This document shows, one piece after another, positions 43,184 through 52,211 of a stretch of 64,000 nucleotides of DNA (within the stretch, counting starts at the first letter, position 1; every line of letters begins with the position of its first letter). The stretch spans positions 1,629,234 to 1,693,233 of the forward strand of contig NZ_LN611425.1 of assembly GCF_000821245.2 (NCBI RefSeq), in the 5' to 3' direction. The translations under genes and the position numbers were made by a program. This DNA comes from Virgibacillus senegalensis. GTDB lineage: Bacteria; Bacillota; Bacilli; Bacillales; Amphibacillaceae. The notes beneath the pieces were generated by a model. That model was given only the letters and a program-made list of their open reading frames with translations. It searched no databases and had not been told where the DNA came from.

Positions 43184-43840
43184 CTAGAGACGGAGACGTC
43201 GGTATTTAGGTTTGACAAAGTGCTGTAAAGCGTGATAAAAACCAATCCAAATGGAGATAAAAATAAAACCGAACGCATATCCCCCAAGGACATCGGTTAA
43301 ATAATGGACACGGATTACATATCGGCTCAAACCAATCAACAAGATAAGACAAATACCAAAAACATTGATAAACAACGCTGCCTTTTGCGATTTAACATAT
43401 TTTAAAAGAAAATAGATAAGCAAGCCGTAGGCTATTAAAGAAACCATCGCGTGACCCGAAGGAAAACTGTAGCCCACTCCTTCAGCTGCTGAAAACAAGC
43501 GCGGACGGTCTCTTTCCACCGCTAGCTTGATCCAATGATTGACCCTGTAGCCTATCAGGGTGCCTGATGCGAGCATAAGTGCCGCTAGCCAATCACGCGT
43601 ATAAAGCAGCAAAAACAAGGCTGCAACAATAGTAAAAGGCGTGAGAAACGTTCCTGAACCTAATTCGGTCAACCAACGGAATACAAAGAACAAAAAGGTT
43701 TGGTCAAGCCCTTGAACAGCAGGTCCCGTCCATCGATCCAAAATCGGTTCCTCGTTGAATGTAACTTCCAAGGTGATAAAAACACCAGACAAAATCGCCA
43801 ACAATAAAAAAGAAACAAAAAAATAAGTTCGTTTTTTCAT
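43184..43840 (-). CDS. PAP2 family membrane phosphatase
   Basis: A 218-residue protein with about six helices and all three phosphatase signatures: KLAVERDRPR near residue 105, YSFPSGHAM near 127 and SRYVIRVHYLTDVLGG near 175. It removes phosphate from a membrane lipid such as undecaprenyl pyrophosphate or phosphatidic acid; the exact substrate cannot be told from the sequence. It resembles the YodM/YwoA/YkoX-like set of B. subtilis. Catalytic residues intact. Ends in an inverted-repeat stretch at 43178-43197 that spans its stop codon. Confidence 0.86.
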   Translation of the reverse strand: MKKRTYFFVSFLLLAILSGVFITLEVTFNEEPILDRWTGPAVQGLDQTFLFFVFRWLTELGSGTFLTPFTIVAALFLLLYTRDWLAALMLASGTLIGYRVNHWIKLAVERDRPRLFSAAEGVGYSFPSGHAMVSLIAYGLLIYFLLKYVKSQKAALFINVFGICLILLIGLSRYVIRVHYLTDVLGGYAFGFIFISIWIGFYHALQHFVKPKYRRLRL

Positions 43841-43974
43841 AAGCTTCTCCTTTTAGACATGCTACTACTATTGTTATTATCTGTCTGATAATACATTCCC
43901 TAAATGTTTATAAAAAAACTGCCAGGGAATTGTACTTGTAGCAAACGAATTAACTGTGTGAAAGGATGATTAAG

Positions 43975-44415
43975 ATGGCTGACAATGCTCAATTACAAGA
44001 ACTAATCGATGGATTGAATGAGGATCTCGCTAATGAATATGCAGCAACGATTATGTACACATACAATGCGGCTGTCGTTTCCGGACTATACCGTTCCGCA
44101 CTAAAACCTTTCTTCGAAGATGAAATCAACGATGAAATCGGACATGCCTTATATTTATCCGATAAAATAGCTATCTTGGGTGGAACACCGACGACAAAAC
44201 CAGCTGAAGTAAAGCAGCTGACCGAAGTGAAGGCGATGCTGGAAGAAGCACGACAGGCTGAACAGGATACAATCGAACGTTATGAACAACGCAAAAAACA
44301 AGCAGAAGCATTAGGCTTTACCGAGTTAGTCGTCAAGCTGGAAGATATGATAGCAGATGAAACCGGCCATAAGGAAGAAATCGACCGCCTGCTGTCCGAC
44401 TCGCGACTAGCCTAA
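43975..44415 (+). CDS. Ferritin-like diiron protein
   Basis: A 146-residue four-helix bundle protein of the ferritin/bacterioferritin superfamily. Metal ligands are seen as Glu in NEDLANEYAATIMYTYN (residue about 18), the ExxH in EDEINDEIGHALYL near 50, Glu in AEQDTIERYEQR near 93 and ExxH in MIADETGHKEEID near 128, the ferritin pattern. The start at 43975 follows AAAGGATG; an ATG nine bases upstream overlaps that site. Small proteins of this type store or detoxify iron, or oxidise a substrate. It is flanked by its own terminator. Confidence 0.83.
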   Translation: MADNAQLQELIDGLNEDLANEYAATIMYTYNAAVVSGLYRSALKPFFEDEINDEIGHALYLSDKIAILGGTPTTKPAEVKQLTEVKAMLEEARQAEQDTIERYEQRKKQAEALGFTELVVKLEDMIADETGHKEEIDRLLSDSRLA

Positions 44416-44446
44416 AAACAATACACAATCCCACACTTTTACACAT

Positions 44447-44490
44447 AGAAGACTGCCTCCATCGCTTTGTTAAGCAGGCAGTCTTTTTTA
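44447..44490 (+). terminator. Terminator of the ferritin-like gene
   Basis: AGACTGCCT and AGGCAGTCT with a T-run, loop of about 20 bases. Confidence 0.75.
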
Positions 44491-44563
44491 GTTGTGTCTG
44501 AATCGATCTCAATGAAACGGAGGATGAACTATCCATCTCGTGTCATGGTTACCTAAAATAATT

Positions 44564-44850
44564 TTATTTCAAAAAGCGACGAACCAGTTTCAAATTTTTC
44601 TCATTGTAAGGCGGAAACAAAAGCCGCACATTAATGTTAGTACCTGTCTTTAGAATGCTCTTTTCGTGTGAAAAAGTAGTAAAGCTATAATGACCGTGGT
44701 AGGCTTCTATCCGGAGTCACCCACCCCGCCAAAAGGCAGTTCAGGATTTGCCAAATGCGTCACCGTATTATTGATACTTACCCCTCCAGAAGAGACTTCC
44801 GTCAACACTTTTTCTTGCACTGACATCCCATTAGTAAGAGCCATTTTTCG
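44564..44850 (-). pseudogene. Aldehyde dehydrogenase remnant, 3' fragment with frameshift
   Basis: Two minus-strand frames together spell the last 95 or so residues of a class 3-type aldehyde dehydrogenase: [36 protein letters not shown], then after a one-base loss AYHGHYSFTTFSHEKSIL and FPPYNEKNLKLVRRFLK. The catalytic half of the gene is gone. The frameshift is near 44717 and creates an immediate TAG. Nothing upstream resembles the missing part, so it is a decayed end. Confidence 0.82.
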
Positions 44851-44931
44851 GCAGACTGTCCGCCGGTTGCTTTCACTTTTCTTCCATCATTGCTGTGGTA
44901 TACTGGTGAGAAAGGTAAAGGGGGAATTGTT

Positions 44932-46101
44932 TTGTGGAATGAAATCATGACTCGGTTGGATGATTACTATCAGGAAATGGTGGATATCCGCCGGTATTTG
45001 CACCAATATCCAGAGTTGTCTTTCCAAGAAGAAAAAACGTCCCAGTATATTGCCGATACATATGAAAAACTAGGGATTCCTTATCAGACAAAAGTCGGCG
45101 GTAACGGAGTAGTCGCAACCTTGGAAGGCGGCAAGCCGGGGAAAAAAGTTGCATTGCGCGCTGATTTTGATGCGCTTCCGATTCAGGATGAAAAAGATGT
45201 ACCTTATAAATCAAAAGTGGATGGTGTCATGCATGCATGTGGTCATGATGGCCACACGGCAACATTGCTTGTCCTTGCCAAAGTTCTGCATGAATTCAAG
45301 GAAGAACTTCCGGGCACCGTAGTATTTGTCCACCAGCATGCAGAGGAGCTGGCTCCAGGCGGTGCAAAACCGATTGTTGAATCGGGAATACTCGATGACG
45401 TGGACGCCGTATTCGGCACCCATCTGTGGTCCAATACTCCAGTCGGTACGGTGGAGACATCATTGAAGGAGTTTATGGCAGGAGCAGATCGCTTTGAAAT
45501 CAACATCAAAGGCAAAGGCGGACATGGAGCCCAGCCACATCAGACAAAAGATGCGATTGTGATCGGTTCTCAATTGGTCACGACGTTACAGAATATCGTG
45601 AGCCGCAGGATCGACCCGCTCGGCACGGCCGTCTTGACAATTGGCACCTTCCAATCGGGCAGTACCTTCAATATCATCGCTGATACTGCGAAAATAACCG
45701 GCACTGTCCGGACATTTGACCCGGAGATTCAAAACTTGATCATCGAAGAGATGGAAAAAATAATTAAAGGTGTCTGCACCGGTAATGATGCCAATTATGA
45801 ATTTCATTATGAAAAAGGGTATCCGCCAGTTATCAACCATCCGGAAGAAGCAGCTCTCGTTTTAAAGGCTGCAGAGCAAGTACCGGGCGTGGAACATTCC
45901 CAGGAGGTTGTTCCAGGGATGGTAGGAGAAGATTTCTCTTATTACATTTTGGAAAAACCGGGCGCATTCTTTTTTACTGGAGCAAAAAAAGAAGACCATT
46001 ATTATCCGCACCATCATCCGATGTTTGATATTGATGAACGTGCGCTTCCCATCGCAGCGAAAACGCTGGCCCAAACGTACAAGGCTTATCAAGAAAAATA
46101 A
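44932..46101 (+). CDS. yhaA: M20 family amidohydrolase
   Basis: A 389-residue zinc amidohydrolase of the IAA-amino acid/hippurate hydrolase group (M20D). Motifs are IRRYLHQYPELSFQE near residue 20, ADFDALPIQDEK near 78, MHACGHDGHTATLL near 95, VFVHQHAEELAPGGAKP near 130 and the dimerisation domain beginning with EINIKGKGGHGAQPHQ near 190. The metal-ligating residues are intact. The start is a TTG at 44932 behind AAAGGGGG; the frame is open further upstream without support. The B. subtilis yhaA gene likewise lies next to ecsC. Substrate unknown, likely an N-acyl amino acid or peptide. Confidence 0.86.
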   Translation: MWNEIMTRLDDYYQEMVDIRRYLHQYPELSFQEEKTSQYIADTYEKLGIPYQTKVGGNGVVATLEGGKPGKKVALRADFDALPIQDEKDVPYKSKVDGVMHACGHDGHTATLLVLAKVLHEFKEELPGTVVFVHQHAEELAPGGAKPIVESGILDDVDAVFGTHLWSNTPVGTVETSLKEFMAGADRFEINIKGKGGHGAQPHQTKDAIVIGSQLVTTLQNIVSRRIDPLGTAVLTIGTFQSGSTFNIIADTAKITGTVRTFDPEIQNLIIEEMEKIIKGVCTGNDANYEFHYEKGYPPVINHPEEAALVLKAAEQVPGVEHSQEVVPGMVGEDFSYYILEKPGAFFFTGAKKEDHYYPHHHPMFDIDERALPIAAKTLAQTYKAYQEK

Positions 46102-46103
46102 AA

Positions 46104-46820
46104 TCAAGTTAACAAACGGAGACGGTACATATTCATGGCTGTCTCCCCTAATTTATCCAAAAATCGGCCGTTTGCGACGGCTCCCACCAGTGCGCCAAAG
46201 CCGGGGACCAATTGCAGCATTTTCGCTAGATCGATGGTATCCCGATACTCCTGCTGCAAGGTTCGCCAATCGACTTGACGCACCCATTCTTTCGCTTCCT
46301 GCCAATTCACAAGTATATCCAAGACCTCCTGTCTTTTCTTTTCACTCGAAAAAGCAAGCAGGAACACGTGGAGCAAAAACACTCTTTCCTCATGCTTCCT
46401 AACATCAAAACCATACAGTTGGCCAACATCGAACAAAAATTTCATTTTGATACCGAGCAGCATCGGAAAATCAGCCATTCCGAGCAAGATCCCACCGGCA
46501 CCCGTTCCTGCTCCTTCAATCATTGCTGTCCGTTTATACTGTTTAAGCCGGCGTTCGACAGCTTTTTCTTTTGCCTCCAGCGTAACAATACCCGCATCTT
46601 CTACAGGAAGTATATAACGCGAAGAGGTCAGTGTCAGCTCAATCATGGACCGGATGCTTTCAGTTACCAGCTGATGAGCCTGATCGGGAATCTTTTGGTT
46701 TATCTTATTTTGGATATGCTTGGAACTGCGTTGAATCATCGATGATTTTCTTCCGGCCGATTGAACAAACCGGCGCGCTTCAGAAAGCGCCTTTTGTTCA
46801 TATTTCCCTACATCCGCCAT
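46104..46820 (-). CDS. ecsC: EcsC protein
   Basis: A 238-residue EcsC-family protein, last of ecsABC. EGAGTGAGGILLGMADFPML near residue 110 and LVPGFGALVGAVANGRFLDK near 205 are the conserved hydrophobic hairpins; the rest is helical. The start at 46820 follows TAAGGAGTGC. The ecs operon affects protein secretion, intramembrane proteolysis and competence in B. subtilis, but the job of EcsC itself is not known. It ends two bases from the convergent M20 gene. Confidence 0.9.
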   Translation of the reverse strand: MADVGKYEQKALSEARRFVQSAGRKSSMIQRSSKHIQNKINQKIPDQAHQLVTESIRSMIELTLTSSRYILPVEDAGIVTLEAKEKAVERRLKQYKRTAMIEGAGTGAGGILLGMADFPMLLGIKMKFLFDVGQLYGFDVRKHEERVFLLHVFLLAFSSEKKRQEVLDILVNWQEAKEWVRQVDWRTLQQEYRDTIDLAKMLQLVPGFGALVGAVANGRFLDKLGETAMNMYRLRLLT

Positions 46821-46832
46821 GAGAAGCACTCC

Positions 46833-48047
46833 TTACACAAGTCGTTTTCTTACATAGCCGTTAACGAACCAATAACTGAAAACAGCTCCGGCCGCCCATA
46901 CGATCAAAAGCCCCATGAAAAGCTGCATAAACAGGAACAACAAGCCAAAAAGGAAAGTCTGGATAAGCATCAACTGCAGCAGCCAACGGAGCAGGGCACT
47001 GCTTCGCCACTCCTTCTTCACAGGATATAAATCCAGCCAGACAACTGTGCGGTGATGCTTCCACAAGCTCGTCATTTGAAAGCCGCTTAAATAAAGGAAT
47101 AGCAGACAAAAGATTATTTTCATCCATATGTTCGGAACAAAAAACGCTGCCAGACCGCCGATAACGAGTAATCGAACGTACATCCCCAAGTAATCACTGC
47201 TTCTAGCAGCTGTGATCCGGTACAGATAAGCGAAAGCTTGATCTTGGCGGAATGGGATGCGCTTCACCAGAAGTGCTACAAGCCAATGTCGCTTTTTCAC
47301 CTGGTTTTTCAGGTGCGGTACATCGGTAAACATATTGGCAAGCCGGTAAAAAGAACGCATTCTGGCACGATCCTTCTCGACAAGTACGTCCCAAACAAGT
47401 CCTCCGTTTTTTCGAGCCAAAAAATAGTCGTAAGCAAAAATGCCTGCCAATAGCAAAGTCGTAATTCCTGCAAGCAGATTTTCCCCGCTTACAAATAAAT
47501 AAAAGACCGTAACATTAAGGATGCTCCTGACGATGAAATCAACCATCCGGATATTGGCATCACGCACTCTCAATATCCACCAGGAAGCAGCTAGATTCCA
47601 TGCCTTGAACAAAACAAATAAAAGCAGGATCAAGGAATACGCAGGGCCTTCCATCCCCGCATATGCGGCATGATATAAAGGGGCCAATGCCGCTGCAGTA
47701 AGGGCAAGCAAATATATCTGGATCACAAAACTATAAATAATCGCATTCCGGAAATAAGGCTTCATTTTCATCTCTGCAGGCAGCAAAAACACAAGGTCTG
47801 CTTCCTTTAGTAACGTCCGTACCGGGCTGTAGGCAGCAATGGCACCAAACACGATACCGATCACAAGAGCTGCCGGGAAGTTCTCTGGTATATTCGCAAG
47901 CCAGCGCTGATAATAATAGGCGAGCGCTGAAACGATAAACAGCATAGCGATCACCAGGTGTCCTGTGAAAATGTACCTTAAATAACGACTGATTTCTTTC
48001 ATATGGGAAGTGAACCTGTCCTTGAAAAATTGATTGGCCTCAAACAT
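46833..48047 (-). CDS. ecsB: ABC transporter permease EcsB
   Basis: A 404-residue integral membrane subunit with eight or so helices in the EcsB layout: FFKDRFTSHMKEISRYLRYI at the start, the YYQRWLANIPENFPAALVIG segment near residue 45, and two long groups of helices. It pairs with EcsA to form an exporter, whose substrate is still unknown. The start overlaps the ecsA end by eight bases, so production is coupled. Upstream of ecsC by 12 bases. Confidence 0.93.
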   Translation of the reverse strand: MFEANQFFKDRFTSHMKEISRYLRYIFTGHLVIAMLFIVSALAYYYQRWLANIPENFPAALVIGIVFGAIAAYSPVRTLLKEADLVFLLPAEMKMKPYFRNAIIYSFVIQIYLLALTAAALAPLYHAAYAGMEGPAYSLILLLFVLFKAWNLAASWWILRVRDANIRMVDFIVRSILNVTVFYLFVSGENLLAGITTLLLAGIFAYDYFLARKNGGLVWDVLVEKDRARMRSFYRLANMFTDVPHLKNQVKKRHWLVALLVKRIPFRQDQAFAYLYRITAARSSDYLGMYVRLLVIGGLAAFFVPNIWMKIIFCLLFLYLSGFQMTSLWKHHRTVVWLDLYPVKKEWRSSALLRWLLQLMLIQTFLFGLLFLFMQLFMGLLIVWAAGAVFSYWFVNGYVRKRLV

Positions 48048-48783
48048 GGCTATCTTCCTTTGTCAATTCCACATACAAGTCATCAAGCGTGGCTTGTTCC
48101 ATGCCAAATTGATTCCTCAAATCCCGCAAAGTCCCTTGGGCGCGTATTTTCCCATCATGAAGAATGACAAACCGGTCGCAGTAACGTTCGGCCGTGGCGA
48201 GGATATGAGTAGACATCAGCACACCGCCGCCCTTTTCCTTAACTTCATTCATCAGTTGTAAGTAAGACTGGATTCCTAAAGGATCGAGGCCGACAAACGG
48301 CTCGTCCACGACATACAATGGTGGGTCTACTAGAAAGGAGCACATGATCATTACCTTTTGCCGCATTCCCTTGGAAAAATGGACAGGGAACCACTTCATT
48401 TTCTTCTCAAGCCGAAACTCTTTTAGAAGGGGTGTCAAACGCTGCTGAAAGGTTTGCTCATCAATACCGTATGCCATAGCTGTCAAACGCAAATGCTCCT
48501 CCAGCGTCAATTCATCGTACAAAACAGGCATTTCGGGTATATAGGTGAATTTACTGCGATATGCTTCAGGTGCCTCTTGAAAAGTTTTCCCTTCAATGGC
48601 AACTTTCCCTTGCTTCGGCTGCATCAGCCCAATAATGTGCTTGATTGTGGTACTTTTACCAGCACCGTTTAAGCCGATCAATCCTACAATTTCATTAGGA
48701 AATACATCGAACGATACATCTTGCAAAACATTTTTATGTGTGTATCCGCCGGACATGTTTTCAATATGTAATAAAGGTTCCAA
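48040..48783 (-). CDS. ecsA: ABC transporter ATP-binding protein EcsA
   Basis: A 247-residue ATPase, exactly the length of B. subtilis EcsA. The Walker A is GLIGLNGAGKSTT near residue 35, the signature FSKGMRQKVMIM near 135, and Walker B PLYVVDEPFVGLDP near 155. The start is a TTG at 48783 behind GACGGAGGTAGGG; an ATG at 48837 has no ribosome site. First gene of ecsABC, whose loss in B. subtilis disturbs secretion, sporulation and competence. Confidence 0.94.
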   Translation of the reverse strand: MEPLLHIENMSGGYTHKNVLQDVSFDVFPNEIVGLIGLNGAGKSTTIKHIIGLMQPKQGKVAIEGKTFQEAPEAYRSKFTYIPEMPVLYDELTLEEHLRLTAMAYGIDEQTFQQRLTPLLKEFRLEKKMKWFPVHFSKGMRQKVMIMCSFLVDPPLYVVDEPFVGLDPLGIQSYLQLMNEVKEKGGGVLMSTHILATAERYCDRFVILHDGKIRAQGTLRDLRNQFGMEQATLDDLYVELTKEDSHV

Positions 48784-49277
48784 TTCCCTACCTCCGTTTC
48801 CATCAGCATTATTTACTGATCGTACGTCCTTAATCAATCAAATTTTATCACTTCATGACGGGATTTACCAAAAAAAGAATGAATACGAAGGCAACCTGTA
48901 ACACAAACTGTAAAGGAAGAAGACAGGATACATCTCCACTACCCGGAATGAGGTGTTGGTGATCGACCATCTAGTGAAAACTTATTAAACCTTTTCCTTC
49001 AGGAAACAACTACTTCAGTCAAATGGGGTGTTGACAAAAGGTTTTCAACGGTAATGAACTGAATCACATGATTCTCATTAATTACTACAAGTTATTCTAC
49101 AGATGCTGAAAATATCCTTCTTCTTCGGCAGCGGGCCGTTCCAGCGCAGGTAAGTCCAACCGGATGACTTTTCCTGCCAGGACGGCCCGTTTGTTTCTTT
49201 ACAGACAAAGTTGCTTTACATCCACCTCTGATCCTTTATACAATGAAATATAATAAGTACATAAAAGGAGCGATTGT
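48784..49277. other. Divergent intergenic region between ecsA and hit
   Basis: Apart from the hairpin at 49128-49198 I see no gene in these 494 bases. The hit promoter is probably one of the -10-like elements at 49237-49254 (TACAAT, TATAAT) with TTTACA at 49213 18 bases before the first. Confidence 0.4.
49128..49198 (+). terminator. Strong long-loop hairpin upstream of hit
   Basis: CGGGCCGT-CC-GCAGG pairs with CCTGCC-GG-CGGCCCG in an interrupted stem of about 15 pairs and is followed by a T-rich tail. It may end a short upstream transcript or be part of an undescribed leader. Confidence 0.4.
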
Positions 49278-49706
49278 ATGAGCCACACGGAGGATTGTAT
49301 TTTCTGTAAAATAGCAGCAGGAGAAATTCCTTCTGCCAAAGTGTATGAAGATGAGCATGTGTATGCCTTTCTGGACTTAAGCCAAGTGACAAAGGGACAT
49401 ACTTTGATCATTCCGAAAACACACGCAAAGAACATTTATGAAACGCCGCCGGAGGTTGCCCAGGAACTGTTCAAGAAAGTTCCAAAGGTGGCAAATGCCA
49501 TCAAGGAAGCTTTTCAGCCGGTCGGCCTTAATCTACTTAACAATAATGAGGAACCTGCAGGACAATCCGTTTTTCACCTACATATCCATTTGATTCCCCG
49601 TTACGGAAAAGGGGACGGCTTTGATGCCATTTGGAAAACGAATGCCAACGCCTATTCCCAGGATGATTTGCAGCAAATCGCAGGTACGATCGGCAATTAT
49701 CTATAA
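49278..49706 (+). CDS. hit: HIT family nucleotide hydrolase
   Basis: A 142-residue histidine-triad protein. The active motif is HLHIHLIPR near residue 96, with the zinc-binding CIFCKIAAGEIP at the start. HIT proteins of this group hydrolyse AMP-lysine or dinucleotide-type substrates. The ATG at 49278 follows AAAGGAGCG. Its divergent place beside ecsA is that of B. subtilis hit. Motif complete. Confidence 0.94.
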   Translation: MSHTEDCIFCKIAAGEIPSAKVYEDEHVYAFLDLSQVTKGHTLIIPKTHAKNIYETPPEVAQELFKKVPKVANAIKEAFQPVGLNLLNNNEEPAGQSVFHLHIHLIPRYGKGDGFDAIWKTNANAYSQDDLQQIAGTIGNYL

Positions 49707-49813
49707 AAACAGACCTTTTAGGTATAAGGAAAAGTCAAATATCACAAATAGGTAGTTTCAACTCGGATTTTTACGAGAAAATAAGTATAATAAGAAGGAA
49801 AGGGGTGTATGTC

Positions 49814-50188
49814 ATGGCTGACAGCAAATCGGTTTTATTAGGCTTTGTAATTGGCGGGGCAATAAGCGCCGCTGCTGCCTTGCTTAGCACACCGTCTTCA
49901 GGCAAGGAGCTCCGTGGACAAATGAATGCACGAAGAGACGATTTAATGGACACATTTAAAAAATTGAAACAGGAAGGCTTCCAATTGAAGGAGCAGATTT
50001 CCCAGACATCGAAAGAAGGAGCGACGATGATCAAGGACTTATCTGCCGATATGAAAACTTCCATCGAATCCTGGAAAAATACCATTGAACCGCACCAAAA
50101 AAACATTCAGACGTATTTGGCTCAAATCGAAGAAAGTTTAAAAGAGCTTGAAGAAAAAACGCAAAAACAAAAGTCAAACCAAGCTTAA
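49814..50188 (+). CDS. yhaH: YtxH-domain protein YhaH
   Basis: A 124-residue protein with one N-terminal helix, VLLGFVIGGAISAAAALLST, followed at once by PSSGKELRGQMNARRDD, the YtxH signature. The remainder is a long amphipathic helix or coiled coil. The start at 49814 lies behind AAAGGGGTG; an ATG nine bases upstream crowds that site. YtxH proteins are general-stress proteins of unknown mechanism; yhaH lies near hit in B. subtilis too. Confidence 0.85.
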   Translation: MADSKSVLLGFVIGGAISAAAALLSTPSSGKELRGQMNARRDDLMDTFKKLKQEGFQLKEQISQTSKEGATMIKDLSADMKTSIESWKNTIEPHQKNIQTYLAQIEESLKELEEKTQKQKSNQA

Positions 50189-50192
50189 AAGA

Positions 50193-50240
50193 GGCTGCCG
50201 CCAACATCACAAACAATGATGTTGGGGGGCAGCTTTTTTA
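50193..50240 (+). terminator. Terminator of yhaH
   Basis: GCTGCC-CCAACATCA pairs with TGATGTTGG-GGCAGC, followed by six T. Confidence 0.85.
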
Positions 50241-50300
50241 TTTTAATCAGGAAAAACAAGCATGCTTCTACTTGTCTTAATCATTTTCTTAGGTTAATAA

Positions 50301-50337
50301 AAACGGTCTGCCGATATGTTGTCGGCAGACCGTTTAC
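50301..50337 (-). terminator. Terminator of opuAC
   Basis: AAACGGTCTGCCGA and TCGGCAGACCGTTT form a 14-base stem after the opuAC stop codon, with a T-run on the minus strand. Confidence 0.88.
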
Positions 50338-50347
50338 CTAGCATTTA

Positions 50348-51277
50348 TTATTCAGCTGGCTGAAGATCTTCAATAGAGTCAACGTCCATGTATTCTGGTA
50401 CAACCAGGCCGATTTTGGCGCCTTCCAGGTTAGCTCCCAGATCCTCTACTTGGTCGCCATACTCTTCAAACTGTGCACCATGAGTAGCTGGCAGCCATGC
50501 AGCAACCATTCCGTCCGCATCGCCATTTGCTACTGCTTGCCACATGACAGCATTATCAAGCGGTGTAATAGTTACATCGAATCCTTGGTCTTCCAATACT
50601 TTCTTCATCACATTCGTGGAAGCAACTTCAGAATCCCATTCCACGTATGCAAGTTCGATTGACTCTCCGTCAACTTCTTCCGTTCCTTCTGTCCACTCTG
50701 CTACTTTTTCAGCGTTGTCTTCCACCCACGTAGCAGCAGCGTCTTCTGGAGTGGTTCCATTACTGATTTCCAACATTACTTCTTCCATATCAGCAGGTTC
50801 CCAGTTGAACTGGTCAAGGATTTTGTATGCGTTTGGCTTTTCATTTTCCAAGCCTTGGCGAACCATTGTTTTGATTTCTTCTGCTTCCCCAAAGACACCC
50901 TCAGGATCTTCTAAATATTTAAGATCATATTTTGCGAACTTCCAGTGTGGTGTCCAACCAGTAACAACAATTGGCTCTTCATTGTCATAGGCTTCTCCCA
51001 ATGCTGTTGCCATCGCACCACTTGAAGAAGTTTCCACTTCCCATCCCGCTAGGCTTTCGTAAGATTCTGTTGCATTTTCGGCTGCTTGGACAACACCTGC
51101 ACCTGGTTCAATACCAGTGATTGTGTAATCCACCTCTTCACTATAATTTGCTTCGCCGCCATTGTCGCTGCCCGCATTGTCTGAATCAGAACCGTCATCA
51201 GATCCACAGCCGGCAGCTACAAGTGTAAACGATAGTCCGGCTGCAAGGCCGAGATGCTTTAGATTAAGTTTAAACAT
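50348..51277 (-). CDS. opuAC: Glycine betaine ABC transporter substrate-binding lipoprotein
   Basis: A 309-residue lipoprotein. The lipobox LVAAGC at residue about 24 is followed by an unusually acidic Asp/Ser/Gly linker. The mature domain has the OpuAC fold, with VVTGWTPHWKFAKYDLKYLE near 115 and VMWQAVANGDADGMVAAWLP near 250, which contribute the Trp cage for the trimethylammonium group. It catches glycine betaine or proline betaine outside the membrane. Third gene of opuAA-AB-AC. Acid-rich surface suits a halotolerant host. Confidence 0.93.
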   Translation of the reverse strand: MFKLNLKHLGLAAGLSFTLVAAGCGSDDGSDSDNAGSDNGGEANYSEEVDYTITGIEPGAGVVQAAENATESYESLAGWEVETSSSGAMATALGEAYDNEEPIVVTGWTPHWKFAKYDLKYLEDPEGVFGEAEEIKTMVRQGLENEKPNAYKILDQFNWEPADMEEVMLEISNGTTPEDAAATWVEDNAEKVAEWTEGTEEVDGESIELAYVEWDSEVASTNVMKKVLEDQGFDVTITPLDNAVMWQAVANGDADGMVAAWLPATHGAQFEEYGDQVEDLGANLEGAKIGLVVPEYMDVDSIEDLQPAE

Positions 51278-51353
51278 AACTAATAAATCTCCCCTTATTT
51301 TTATTTATATGGTTAACTTTTCAAAAAGAAAAGTTGCCAACAGTTCACGTGTT

Positions 51354-52211
51354 TTACGCATCCCCTTTTTGGGAATTCAAACTTTGAGTGAAACGATCAA
51401 TGATGATAGCCAGGATAACTATTCCCAAGCCTGCTACAAATCCTGTTCCTACCTGAGCACGCTGCAAGGATGACAGCACTTCACGGCCTAACCCTGGCGC
51501 ACCAATCATTGAGGCGATAACGACCATTGACAAGGCCAGCATAACGGTTTGGTTGATACCTGCCATAATCGTCTTTTTCGCCATCGGTAGTTCAACTTTG
51601 AAAAGTTTTTGGGAACCGGTGCTTCCGAAAGCCTCCGATGCCTCCACCAATTCACTGGAAACCTGCCTGATTCCAAGGTTAGTGAATCGAACGGTCGGTG
51701 GTGTTGCAAAAATCAATGAAGCAAAAATACCTGGGACCATCCCGATACTGAAGAAGGCTACCGCCGGAATCAAATAAACAAATGCCGGCATCGTCTGCAT
51801 AAAGTCGAGAATTGGGGTAATAATCGCCTCTGCCGTTTTACTTTTCGACATCAGGATTCCAAACGGGACACCGATAATGATCGATAGAATACTGGCGACT
51901 AAGACGAGTGTAAAAGTGAACATTAATTCTTCCCATAATCCCTGATTCCAAATTAGCAGCAGACCGATTAAGGAAAAGGCAGCCAGTCCGAAGCGCTTGC
52001 CGCTGGCAAAAAACGCCAGAACCACTACGACCAATATAACGATAACTGGTGGAATCGCAGCCAGTAAGTCAGCCAGCCATTCCATGAATGTGCCAAAGTC
52101 ATTCTTTATTGGGTTGAATAAAAAGGAAAAAGTATCTGTCAGCCAATCAGTAAAGTTGGATACCCATTCAGCAACTGGTACTTGATTGACATTCTCCATA
52201 AAATTAAGCAT
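51354..52211 (-). CDS. opuAB: Glycine betaine ABC transporter permease
   Basis: A 285-residue membrane subunit of the OpuA transporter with about seven helices and the inner-membrane permease loop [20 protein letters not shown] near residue 195 (EAA motif), followed by [20 protein letters not shown], typical for ProW/OpuAB. The start at 52211 lies behind GAGGTGATC; a GTG six bases upstream is less likely. Overlaps the opuAA end by eight bases. Confidence 0.93.
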   Translation of the reverse strand: MLNFMENVNQVPVAEWVSNFTDWLTDTFSFLFNPIKNDFGTFMEWLADLLAAIPPVIVILVVVVLAFFASGKRFGLAAFSLIGLLLIWNQGLWEELMFTFTLVLVASILSIIIGVPFGILMSKSKTAEAIITPILDFMQTMPAFVYLIPAVAFFSIGMVPGIFASLIFATPPTVRFTNLGIRQVSSELVEASEAFGSTGSQKLFKVELPMAKKTIMAGINQTVMLALSMVVIASMIGAPGLGREVLSSLQRAQVGTGFVAGLGIVILAIIIDRFTQSLNSQKGDA

